Part shown: positions 54,960 to 64,000 of the stretch, piece by piece
How the letters are laid out: every line of letters starts with the position of its first letter
Numbering within the stretch: position 1 is the stretch's first letter
NCBI GenBank assembly: GCA_036346205.1
Contig: JARFJB010000396.1
Coordinates: forward strand, 46,001 to 110,000
Source: Vesta saturnalis
Lineage: Eukaryota > Arthropoda > Insecta > Coleoptera > Lampyridae
Length of the DNA: 64,000 nt
Reading direction: 5' to 3'
Translations under genes and position numbers: made by a program
The notes under the pieces: model-generated
The model's input: the letters and a program-made list of their open reading frames with translations, nothing else
Databases searched by the model: none
Told to the model about the DNA's origin: nothing

Positions 54960-56190
54960 TTAGCAAACGGTTATATTTAGATTGCGCGCCGGATGTTGCT
55001 TCTCGAATGCTATCTCTCTCTAACACCGACTATCACTTTAGCCAAAAAATATAAATCTGTTTTTTATTTATTGCGAGGTCAGCTTAAATATTTATCAGAA
55101 AATGTAATTACATATTTATATACTACGAACCATAATTTTTATATATGATTTTATTTACAAATGTAAATAGTTTTGATTGTAATGCATAACATTAGTTTTT
55201 TTTTCTAATTTTTTGCTTTACTTGTATTTTAATTGTAAAATGTTCTGTTTCCATTAGAATAAGAAAAATGATATGATATGATATTAAATGCAAAAATTTG
55301 CTTCTTTAGCAAGTTTATATTATATTGAAATTTTTTCAATGTAAATTTAATGTTTATTTTGAAATTTTCTATTTTATTACTTCAAAACACTGTAACTAGT
55401 ATTTTAATTGTAAAATGTAATTACATATGGTGCACATTAGCAATTATTTTTTTAGAATGCGCGCCGGATGTTGCTTCTCGAATTGTTATCTCTCTGAACT
55501 GACTATCCTTTCAGTCAAACATGAAACCCTCTTTATTCATTGTGACGCCAGGTTAAATATTTATGTTCATATCACACTTTTTATATTTCCATATCTAAAA
55601 CCGAGAGAGCTCAGTTGTTTATATGCGTATGCATATGTTCATAACTGAACCTGCTCTAGTTATAATCCCGGTTCAAATATTTTTTTCAAACCTTATACTG
55701 CAACCGGAAGTTCCTCATCAACAGCGATAAAGCAGATGTCTGCAAAGCTCCGCAGATTGCGACATCTCAACAACGCGACGCCTGAAACTAACCCACCAGA
55801 AGCAACTTCTAAAGACGCCCGCAGAAGCGACTGAGGACAGCCTCGAAGAACCTACAGGAAGCCGCAGAAGACATTCAAAGAAGTCATCAAACGCTACGGG
55901 AAGACTTCCGAGGCCGCTGAAGAATTCCAATATGGCCTCCACGTTTCTCATTGGCCAGCTAACAGGCTATCACCTTCCTGAACTCAGCAAGGGCAGGGCA
56001 CATCCTCGCATCCCATTGGCTTGACGTCATTGCTCCTTCCGGTAGCAGGAGCCACGCCCTCTTCTCTCACTGGCCCTCCAACCGCAAACTTCTGGTGGGA
56101 GCGGGTATTAAGTGCTCGCTCACGTCGCTGATTGGCGTGACGTCACCTCCTGGTCTAGAAGTCACATAGCCTTACTACTGGCGAGTTAAG
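54960..56190. repeat. Right terminal inverted repeat of element B
   Basis: Reverse complement of 32868-34140 with divergence. It contains two units each with GCGCGCCGGATGTTGCTTCTCG (about 54984 and 55457), TTTCAATGTAAATTTAATGTTTA (about 55335) and, outward, TTGACGTCATTG (about 56020), TTCCGGTAGCAGGAGCCACG, CTCCAACCGCAAACTT, GGTCTAGAAGTCACATAG and CTTACTACT (about 56171-56179). A GC-richer stretch 55700-55970 holds imperfect GAAG/CCGCAGAAG repeats with no match in the left repeat that I can see, so the right copy carries extra sequence. Confidence 0.85.
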
Positions 56191-56214
56191 AGCGTTTATA
56201 CAGAATATAGGCTG

Positions 56215-57488
56215 TCAAGATGACACCCTTAAATCCACGAGACGCATTTTACGGTGGTCGCACCTAAAAACTCTACCATAAGTGTGACGGTATGAGCGAT
56301 AAAATCATGTACTATAACGTGTGCTCGTTATACTCTTATGTAAATATCCTGAAGGTCATCCGAAAATTCATGTAGGTCTGGATTGTAAGAACATTTCATT
56401 GGGCACGGTGGAGGGTTTAGTGAAAAGCCTCTAAAAATGCATGGCAAGTTAATGTTTGAGTTATGTAGGACTTGTGGTGCAGAGTTAAATGAAAGAGAAT
56501 GTGGACGTAGTGAATCCGAGCGCACTTTCGTAGAAACGTTTGTAGCGAATGAGTTGCGTAAGGCTATTGCTAAAAACTATAAAGTTTTGAATGTTTTTGA
56601 GATTTGGGAGTATTAGGTAACCACATATGAGAAAATTACGAAATATGATGGACTGTTTAGCGGTTACATCGATAGTTTCCTAAAACTCAAACAGGAATGT
56701 TCCGGGTGGCCCAGCCATTGTACTTCAGAAGACGAGAAAGTACATAACAGAATATTACGATCAATAGGAGATTCAACTAGACGAAAAGAACATTAAGAAA
56801 AATCTCGGTTTAAGATACTTGGCCAAACTAATATTAAATTATTTTTGGGGTAAGTTTGGTTAACGCGAAAATCTAACCAAAAGTAGTATTGTATCTGAGC
56901 CAAAGATCCTTTGGTGCAGGTAAATCCATTATTCATTTGATAATGTGGTGATTGTAAATTGGGATAGACCTGAGGGTGAAGGGTCTCTAAAACTATTAAT
57001 GTGCCCATACCCCACACGACAGCTCATGCACGTTTAGACTTATAGTTATCTGGGAAGCTGGACCGTCGCGTTTTGTATTATGATACAGACAGGTCATATT
57101 TGTGTCGAAACCCAACGACTGGAATTCACTTGTGGATTTCCTTGGTCAAATGACCAACGAGCTGGAGACGTACGGTGAAGGAAGTTATATAGCCGAATTT
57201 GTTAGTGTAGGACCGAAAAACTACAGTTATAAGGTGTTTTCAACTGGTGTTCAGACACTTAAATCAACGTGTAAAGTGAAAGCGTTACCTTAAACTATAA
57301 AAACTCTCGTGTTATAAACTTGGAATCGATGAAAGATATGGCGCTTAGCAATAGTAAAGTCTCTCTTTTTGTATATAACGATAGTAAAATGGTTAGGGAT
57401 AAGTGTTACAATGCATTAACTAGACTTGAATCTAAACAGTATAGAATAAGTAGAATAAGACACTTTACCGTTTGGGTATAAGGAATAA
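56215..57488 (+). pseudogene. Polinton element A: DNA polymerase B, carboxy-terminal half
   Basis: Continuation of the gene broken at 32845. It starts with MTPLNPRDAFYGGRT (56219-56264) and KIMYYNVCSLYSYVN (motif A region, D not preserved). Then EGHPKIHVGLDC (about 56350), MHGKLMFELCRTCGAELNE (56437-56495), TTYEKITKYDGLFSGYIDSFLKLKQECSGWP (about 56620-56715), and motif B LAKLILNYFWGKFG (56820-56861). The catalytic motif C is RVLYYDTD (57067-57090), frameshifted right after. The last part is FLGQMTNELETYGEGSYIAEFVSVGPKNYSYKVF (57138-57240) and, after two more shifts, TLPFGYKE with TAA at 57486-57488. This is a different polymerase type from that of B and C. The catalytic YDTD is kept, but stops and shifts make it a pseudogene. 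Confidence 0.8.
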
Positions 57489-57539
57489 GTAAAAACATAT
57501 AAAGAAAAATTATTTATTTATAGTCTCCAACTCCCTGTC

Positions 57540-57950
57540 TTGATTCATATCTGCAGCTTTGCGAATTTTTAAGTGTTTGCGTGTTTTCGTGTTTTGCGTT
57601 TTCGTGTTTTTGCGTTAGCGTGTTTTGCGTTTTCGTGTTTTTGTATTAGCGTGTTTTCGTGTTTGGGTGTTTTTGTGTTAGCGTGTTTTCATTTGGGTGT
57701 TTGCGTGCTTTCGCGTTTTCGTCTTTTCGCTTGCGTGTTTTCGTTTGTGTTTACGTATTTTTTGTGCTTCCGTGTTTATCGTTTTGCGTATTTTCGTGTT
57801 TGCATGTTTTCACGTTTGCGTGTTTTCGCGTTAGCGTGTTTTCGTGCTTGCGTGTTTTTGCTTTAGCGTGATTTCGTGTTTGCATGTTTTCGCGTTTGTG
57901 TGTTTTCGTGTTTGTGTTTTTTCTTTGTGTTTTCGTTTGCGTGTTTCGTT
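57540..57950. repeat. T-rich minisatellite (GTTTTCGTGTTTGCGT-like units)
   Basis: About 25 degenerate units of 14-17 bp (GCGTGTTTTCGTGTTTGCGT and variants), strand-asymmetric with almost no A on the plus strand. It grades into the GT/GTGC field to the right. Confidence 0.9.
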
Positions 57951-57971
57951 TTTGTGTGTGTGTGGTGGGTG

Positions 57972-58018
<47 letters not shown>

Positions 58019-58569
58019 TGCTTGCGGGCGGCGTGCGTGCGTGCGCGCGTGGTGTGCGTGGGTGCGTGGGTGCGTGGGTGCGTTGCGTGCGTGCGTGCGT
58101 GCGGGTGTGTGTGTGTGCGTGGGTGCGTGGTGCGTGCGTGCGTGCGCGCGTGCGTGGGTGCGTGCGTGCGGTGCGGTGCGTGCGTGCGTGTGCGTGGCGT
58201 GATGCGTGCGTGCGTGCGTGCGAATGTGCGCGCTTGCGTGCGTGCGTGCGTGCGGTGTGCGGTGTGCGGGTACGTGTGCGTGTGCGCGTGTGTGCGTGTG
58301 GTGTGTTGTGTGTGTGTGTGTGTGTGCGTGTGTGCATGGGTTCGTTTGTGCGTGTGTTGGGTGTGTGCGTGTGTGTGCGTGTGTGCGTGTGTGCGTGTGT
58401 GCGGTGTGCGTGCGTGCGGTGTGCTTGTGTGCGTGTGCATGTGCGGTGTGCGGTGTGCGGTGTGCGTGTGTGCGTGTGTGCGTGTGTGCGTGTGGGTGTC
58501 GTGTGTGCGTGCGTGCGTGCGGGGCGCGCGTGCGTGCGTGCGTGTGCGTGTGTGGTGTGCGTGTGTGCG

Positions 58570-58633
<64 letters not shown>

Positions 58634-58943
58634 TTTGTGTGTGTGTGTGTGTGTGTGTGGTGCGTGTGGTGTGTGTGTGTGCGTGCGTGCGTGCGTCCGT
58701 GCGTGCGTGCGTGCGTGTGGTGTGTGTGGTCGCGTGGGTGCGTGCGTGCGTGCGTGCGTGGTGTGTGTGTGTGTGCGTGGGGGGTGCGTGGTGGGCGTGC
58801 GTACCCGTGCGTGCGTGCGGGGTGGTGCGTGCGGTGGTGCGCGTGCGTGCGTGGGCGTGCGTGGGTTGGTGCGGGTGGTGCGGGTGTGGGTGCGTGTGTG
58901 CGTGTGCGCGGTGCGCGGTGGCGTGTGCGCGCGTGTGTGTGTT

Positions 58944-58987
<44 letters not shown>

Positions 58988-59472
58988 GGGTGTGTGCGTG
59001 TGTTGCGGGTGGTGTGTGCGTGTGTGCGTGGTGCGGGTGTGTGTGCGTGTGTGCATGTGGGTGTGGCGTGTGGCGTGTGCGCGGTGCGCGTGTGCGCGTT
59101 GCGGTGTGTGTGCGTGTGTGCGGGTGTGCGTGTGTGCGTGTGTGCGGTGTGCGTGTGTGCGTGTGCGTGTGTGCGGTGTGCGGTGTGCGTGTGTGCGTGT
59201 GCGTGTGTGCGGTGTGCGGTGTGCGTGTGTGCGTGTGGGTGGCGTGCGTGCGTGCGTGTGTGCGGTGTGCGTGTGTGCGGTGTGCGTGTGCGTGTGTGTG
59301 GTGCGTGGTGGTGTGTGTGCGTGCGTGTGTGCTTGTGTGCGTGTGGTGTGTGCGTGTGGGTGTGCGGTGTGGCGTGGCGTTGCATGTGTGCGTGTGTGCG
59401 GTGTGCGTGTGTGCGTGTGTGCGTGTGTGGGTGTGCGGTGTGCGTGTGGGTGTGGGTGTGTGTGGTGCGTGG

Positions 59473-59503
<31 letters not shown>

Positions 59504-60723
59504 TTGCGTGCGTGCGTGCGTGCTGTGTGTGTGTGTGCGTGGGCGCGTGGGTGCGTGCGTGCGTGCGTGCGTGCGTGTGTGTGTGTGCGTGGGTGCGTGA
59601 GTGCGTGCGTGGCGCGTGCGTGCGTGCGTGGGTGCGTGCGTGCGTGCGTGCGTGGATGCGTGCGTGCGTGTGCGTGCTCGTGCGTGCGTGCGTGCGTGCG
59701 GTGTGCGTTGCGTGCGTGCGTGCGTGCGTGTGCGGTGTGCGTGTGCGTGTGTGCGTGTGCGCGTGTGGCGTGTGCGCGTGGCGCGCGTGTGTGTGTGTGT
59801 GGGTTTTTTTGTGTGTGTGTGTGTGTGTGTGCGTGTGTGTGCGTGTGTGCGTGTGTGTGTGCGTGTGTGTGCGTTGTGCGTGTGTGCGTGTGTGCGTGCG
59901 TGCGTGTGTGCTGTGCGTGTGTGCATGTGTGCGTGTGTGCGCGTGTGCGCGTGTGCGTGTCGCGTGTGCTGGCGTGTGCGTGTGGTGCGTGGTGCGTGTG
60001 TGCGTGTGTGCGTGTGTGGCGTGTGTGCGTGTGTGCGTGTGTGGTGTGTGGTGTGTGGTGTGCGTGTGCGTGTGTGTGTGTGCGTGTGTGCGTGTGTGTG
60101 TGTGTGTGTCGTGTGTGCGTTGTGTGCTGTTGTGTGCGTGTGCGTGTGTAGTGTGTGTGCGTGTGTGTGCGTAGCGTGTGCTGTGTAGTAGTGCGTGCGA
60201 AAAATGTGTGCTTTGTGCGTGTCGAATAAGTGGCTACGTGTGCGTGTGTGCGTGTTGCCGATGCGTCTTTGATGCATGTGTGTGAATACGTGTGCGTGTG
60301 TGCGTGTCATGCGTGTGTGCTGTAGTGCGTTTGATGTGCTTGTCGCGTGTGTAGCGTTGCTGTGTGTTGCGTGTGTGCTGTTGTGCGTGCTGCAGTATGC
60401 GTGTGCAGTGTGCTGTGTGTGTAGCGGTGTGCGGTGTACGTGTTGTGTGTGCTTGTGTGTGTGCTCGTTCGTGTTCGTGTGCCGCGTGGCGTGTGCGTGT
60501 TTGATGTCGTGTGCGTGTGCGTGTGTGTGCGTGTGTGTGGGTGTGCGTGTGTTGCGTGTCGTGTGTGTGTGTGTGCGTGTGTGCGTGTGTGCGTGTGTGC
60601 GTGTGTGCGTGTGTGCGTGTGTGCGTGTGCGTGTGTGCGTGTGTGTGTGCGTGTGTGGTGTGCGTGCGTGCGTGCGTGCAGCGCGCGTGCGTGCGTGTGT
60701 GGTGTGCGTGTGTGCGTGTGTGC

Positions 60724-60764
<41 letters not shown>

Positions 60765-60788
60765 TGTGGTGTTTGTGTGTGTGTGTGT
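57951..60788. repeat. 2.8-kb (GTGC/GTGT)n simple-repeat field
   Basis: Plus strand almost entirely G, T and C in alternating purine-pyrimidine order: GTGCGTGC, GTGTGCGTGTGC and long GTGTGT runs (for example 58580-58630). The absence of A and near absence of stop-forming words give spurious open frames of 100-800 codons on both strands (Cys/Val/Arg or His/Thr/Arg repeats). These are not genes. Toward 60180-60560 the pattern is less regular. Confidence 0.95.
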
Positions 60789-60815
60789 ATTTTTATTATT
60801 ATTATTATTATTTAT
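60789..60815. repeat. (TTA)n microsatellite
   Basis: TTATTATTATTATTATTATTTATTTTAT between the GT field and the LINE 3' end. Confidence 0.9.
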
Positions 60816-60888
60816 TTTATATCAATTGTTTGTACATTTATACGTAACATGTCATTTTTTTAAATAAATACTATTTACAGAAAAAATT

Positions 60889-63800
60889 TTTCTTTTTTTT
60901 TTTTTTCTTAGAAATTAAAATGTAAGTGTTCTTGATCTATGTTACACAATACGTTATTTATACACCACTTGTTTTGAAATAACTCTGCACAATGTTTACC
61001 TAAGTTCCATCCGTATTCATTGATTATTCTCGTTTTTAATCTTCTTATTAATACCACCTTGTAACTTTCAAATGTGTTGTTTCGAAGAAAGATTGTGATC
61101 ACTTTATATATAGTACTTTTGCTAAAGTAATTAGGTAGTTCGCAAGTTCATATTTATCAAACCTTAAAGGTATACCACAATATATATCTTCCTTTGTGTA
61201 ATTTAGCCCAGTCAAGTTTTCACCCAATTCAACACTAGGTTCCATACCTCTGCTGTTTTTGGACAGGTCAAAACTATATGCGGCGATGTTCCTATTACGG
61301 ATGGGCAGAAGGGACAATGGTTTGATTCTCTTAATCCCGCTTTGTTTAAAAATATTAAGTCAGCTAATCTGTCTTTTGCAAGGCGCCATGCTATTTCTCC
61401 GTCGGTACTGAGCGTCAATTTGTTATAAAAAGTTTTCCAATGAATTTCTCTATCAGACCATTTTCCTTTTTGTTTAGATGTAATACCATATATATTTGCG
61501 GTTACTTTTTTTAAAATTGTTTTTAATTCTTTTCGTTTAACTGCAGTTTTGTTACCATTTAAATTTATAAAGCTTAATTGTAATTGCTCTGCTATCTTTT
61601 TGTTTTGTAGGCCTTCATTGTAATTTGATTCGAAAAAGCTCTTTATTATTTCATAATGGTTTACTAGGTCTGTGTGAAGTCTTTTATGTTGCTGTTTTAA
61701 TTTTCCTAATAATTCTGCATTAGTTATCCATTTATTATCGATCATAAAATCTGAGATTGTATAGAAGTTTAACGTTACCCAGATGCTTGCGAATAAAGGG
61801 GGTTTATGTTGTTTAATTAGCATAGATTTCGTGGTAGGAAGGCTTTTTATATCTTCTACACCTCTTGGAAAGTTGTCAATTGTGATATTTAACGATCTTA
61901 CTGCTTGTTTTAGGGACTGCAGAAACCACGATGTTTTATTAATTTCTTGCATTTCTGAACTAGTAAACAGCCATTCCCAAGACACATTGTACGGGTTTAA
62001 TTTTTGTAATGCACTTTTTAATATTATTTTCCACTTTTGTTCTTCTGATTCAAGTAATAATTTTTTTACCGTCATCACTCGAAACGCTATAAGCTTTGCT
62101 CTTAGATTTACCAGCCCAACCCCTCCGTATTCTACAGGTAAGCATAAGTCTTCCTCTTTGCACCAATGTTTTGACGACCACATAAAACTTGTCAGCATAA
62201 TTTGTAATTCTTTGACTTGCTTGTCGTTCAATGGGATCACATGGAAACTATGCCACAGCTTTGGAGCAATAGATTGATTGACTATTACCTTTTTCGCTAT
62301 TACTGAAAATGCAGGTGCCTGACGCTTCCATTTTGCAATTGAATTGCGGATCATTTCCTTAAGTTTTACAAACGCCAGCTCTGCATCATCTTCTTGATTT
62401 GCTGAAAAACTTATTCCAAGAACCTTGATAGACGTGTTGGTCCATTTATAGCCCAGGGTTTGTGCTTTCTGTTTTCCAGCTTCCGGTCCAAAGGCCCACC
62501 GTTTTCTCTATATTAAGTTCTGAACCTGATTGTTTTGAAAAACTTTCATAACTTCGGTGAAACCTATCAAAGTCGCTATCTTCAGAAATGAAAACTGAAA
62601 TGTCGTCCGCGTACGCACTAACCACGAGTTTTGTATTCTCGATTTTAAGCATCGCACCTTTAAGTGATTTTCTACACAAGGACAGGAAAGGTTCTATGGC
62701 TAAACAATATAGGAAACCGGACATAGGGCACCCCTGACGTATGCCTTTTCAACGGCAATTTCACTTGTGAGCAGATTATTAACTCTAACTTGACACATGG
62801 CTCCTTTATACAGCGTTTTAATGGCGCTGATAAAAAAATTGCCAAAATTAAAATGTTTTAATACATGGAATAGATAATCGTGGTTGATGCTATCAAACGC
62901 TGCCTTTTGATCCAGATTTAAAATAGCGACTGGGAGATTTTCTTTGTTTGCCTTGAATATGGTGTCTCTATAAAGATGAAGAGTATCATAGATTGTTCTA
63001 CCTGGAATACTGTAACTCTGATCAGGATCGATTAGAGTACTGATTACTGCAGAAAGTCTAATTGACAAAGATTTTGCTAGAATCTTGTAGTCAGTTGTGG
63101 AAATTGAAACGGGCCTCCAATTATCTAGTTCTGTCAAATCTCCTTTTTTTGGAAGAAGATTAATTACTGCCTTTGCCATTGATCTCAACATTTTTCCGTC
63201 TTTTAAACATTTAGTTGCTACCTGGTGATAGAAGGGACCAATTTTATTCCAGAATGTGATATAAAACTTCACTGTTAAGCCATCTAGACCGGGTGCACTT
63301 CTTTTGTTCAGTGACAATAGGGCCATTTTAAAGTCGTTTAAGCTTAGTGGGTTTTCAAGTAATACCTTGCATCTGTTCGACAATTGTTTTGGGTTGCTGA
63401 ATAACGCAGATGCTATATCTATCTTGCTGTTTGTTCGTGCATATTTATTTTTGTAGTGAGTCCTTATTATCGAACATAATTTGATAGGGTTGTTTACAAT
63501 TTCGCCTTCATGTTTTAGTTTTGTTACAGATTTGTAACTCGAAAATTGGTTTCTCGAGAGAGAGGGTCTATCTGTGTGAATGATTTTGTCTAATTTTGTT
63601 GTAGCAAAATTTTTCAGATTTTCTCTTATACCAATCTTGCGCATCGCTCATTATTTTCACTGTATTTGATGCCAAACTAAGTTGCACGCTTTGCTTACTA
63701 TTCATTGATTGAATTTGGTTTTGTAAATGCTTCAGTTCCAAAAGCTCCGTATTTTTTTGTTTGGTGAATAAACATATAATATACTTTAGATTTATTTTTA

Positions 63801-64000
63801 GTTTTTCCCACCAAATTAGAATATCACTTTCGGTTGTCCTTTTAAAATTTCTGTATCTATATATGTGTTTATTACATCGATAAAATTTTGATCGTCTAGT
63901 AAAAAGTCGTTAAATTTCCAGTAAGCTGTATGATTTGAGATATTTTCTTTAATTTTAAAAGAACTTGCTACTGTCAAATGATCAGAAAAGGACAACTTTA
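60889..64000 (-). pseudogene. Tx1/L1-type LINE, ORF2 (endonuclease end, RT, C-terminal domain), lightly damaged
   Basis: Runs off the window at 64000 within the endonuclease C-terminus (SFSDHLTV at about 63990, YWKFNDFLLDDQNF). The RT spans 63644 to 62446: RSAPGLDGLTVKFY, VINLLPKKGDLTELDNWRPVSI, ILAKSLSIRLSAVI, PDQSYSIPGRTIYD, LNLDQKAAFDSINHDYL and then YADDISVFI (about 62620). The C-terminal part 62440-60915 has KVLGISFS, WLFTSSEMQEINKTSWF and a CPFCPSVIGTSPHIVLTC knuckle (about 61320). It ends at 60917, followed by an A-rich tail (T-rich on plus, 60889-60908). Only about four frameshifts (near 63795, 62720, 62455, 61210-61100) break 3 kb, so it is young. The block order is that of the Tx1 group of L1-like elements, several of which have preferred targets such as microsatellites or RNA genes. 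Confidence 0.85.

Larger units (their letters stand above)
32850..56200. mobile_element. Polinton element B (nested in element A), about 23 kb with insertion C
   Basis: Long terminal inverted repeats at 32868-34140 and 54960-56190 define the element; outside them the two halves of the element A polymerase continue. Outer tips are approximate: AGTAGTAAG at 32868 matches CTTACTACT ending about 56179, and weaker similarity (TAAACG/CGTTTA) extends a little further out. I find no clean 6-bp target duplication. Inside lie a degenerate polymerase (47505-50059) and several minisatellites. The block 34149-45641 appears to be a separate inserted element (C). Without C, element B is about 11.9 kb and lacks recognisable capsid and integrase genes of its own. 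Confidence 0.7.

Noticed and set aside
32840..56220. A 6-bp target duplication for element B
   Set aside because: Compared the bases outside AGTAGTAAG (32862-32867) and outside CTTACTACT (56180-56185): no match, so the boundary or the duplication is degenerate and is not claimed.
57573..60863. Very long open frames (up to about 800 codons) of Cys/Val/Arg or His/Thr/Arg repeats
   Set aside because: They are translations of the GT/GTGC simple repeat in every frame; absence of A on one strand removes stop codons.
61783..62277. Plus-strand 164-codon frame
   Set aside because: Antisense shadow of the Tx1-type LINE ORF on the minus strand.

Overview
This is eukaryotic, AT-rich, repeat-dense DNA, most likely from an arthropod (probably an insect). 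The reasons are the mix of element families: Tc1/mariner relatives with CAGGGTG motifs, I-like LINEs with an RNase H domain, an R4/Dong-like LINE in TAA repeats, a Penelope-like reverse transcriptase, and Polinton/Maverick elements with the gene set I associate with arthropod genomes. The species assignment is inference. I see no bacterial operons and no convincing host single-copy gene. Almost everything recognisable is a mobile element, and most of it is decayed.

Region by region. 1-600: open reverse-transcriptase frame of a Penelope-like element (minus strand). 588-13993: a giant imperfect inverted repeat (arms of about 6.1 and 5.4 kb around a 1.9 kb loop), bounded on both sides by (TA)n and built largely of short repeats carrying TCAAGGTCA and GAACAA...TTGTTC motifs. 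Each arm holds a copy of an 80-codon ORF and of a 150-codon ORF. 14.0-15.4 kb: Penelope-like scrap and a tRNA-Ala-like fragment. 15.9-17.5 kb: R4/Dong-like LINE flanked by TAA repeats. 17.5-19.9 kb: chimeric I-like LINE pieces. 20.2-22.9 kb and 22.95-24.93 kb: two mariner-like elements with long terminal inverted repeats. 25.2-28.2 kb: second I-like LINE. 28.26-28.9 kb: ACCTTGAGA minisatellite.

30.3-57.5 kb is the centrepiece, a Russian-doll stack of Polintons. Element A supplies a protein-primed-type family B DNA polymerase gene that starts near 30349 and ends at 57488. It is split by element B (about 32.85-56.2 kb, long terminal inverted repeats), which carries its own degenerate polymerase at 47.5-50.06 kb. 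Element B in turn is interrupted by element C (about 34149-45641), which has its own inverted termini. Element C keeps remnants of nearly the whole virion/replication module on the minus strand: phospholipase A2/pX-like protein, adenain-like protease, minor-capsid-like protein, a small intact ORF, double jelly-roll major capsid protein, packaging ATPase, a DUF8207-like protein, a fibre-like motif and the integrase. A polymerase fragment faces them on the plus strand.

57.5-60.8 kb is a 3.3 kb G/T-strand simple-repeat field grading from GTTTTCGTGTTTGCGT-like units into (GTGC/GTGT)n. 60.9-64.0 kb is a fairly young Tx1/L1-type LINE (minus strand), whose poly-A end lies beside that repeat field. 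No gene here needs to be functional today. The best-preserved coding frames are the Penelope RT, the 80-codon palindrome ORF, the 45-codon ORF in element C, the second mariner transposase and the Tx1-like LINE.
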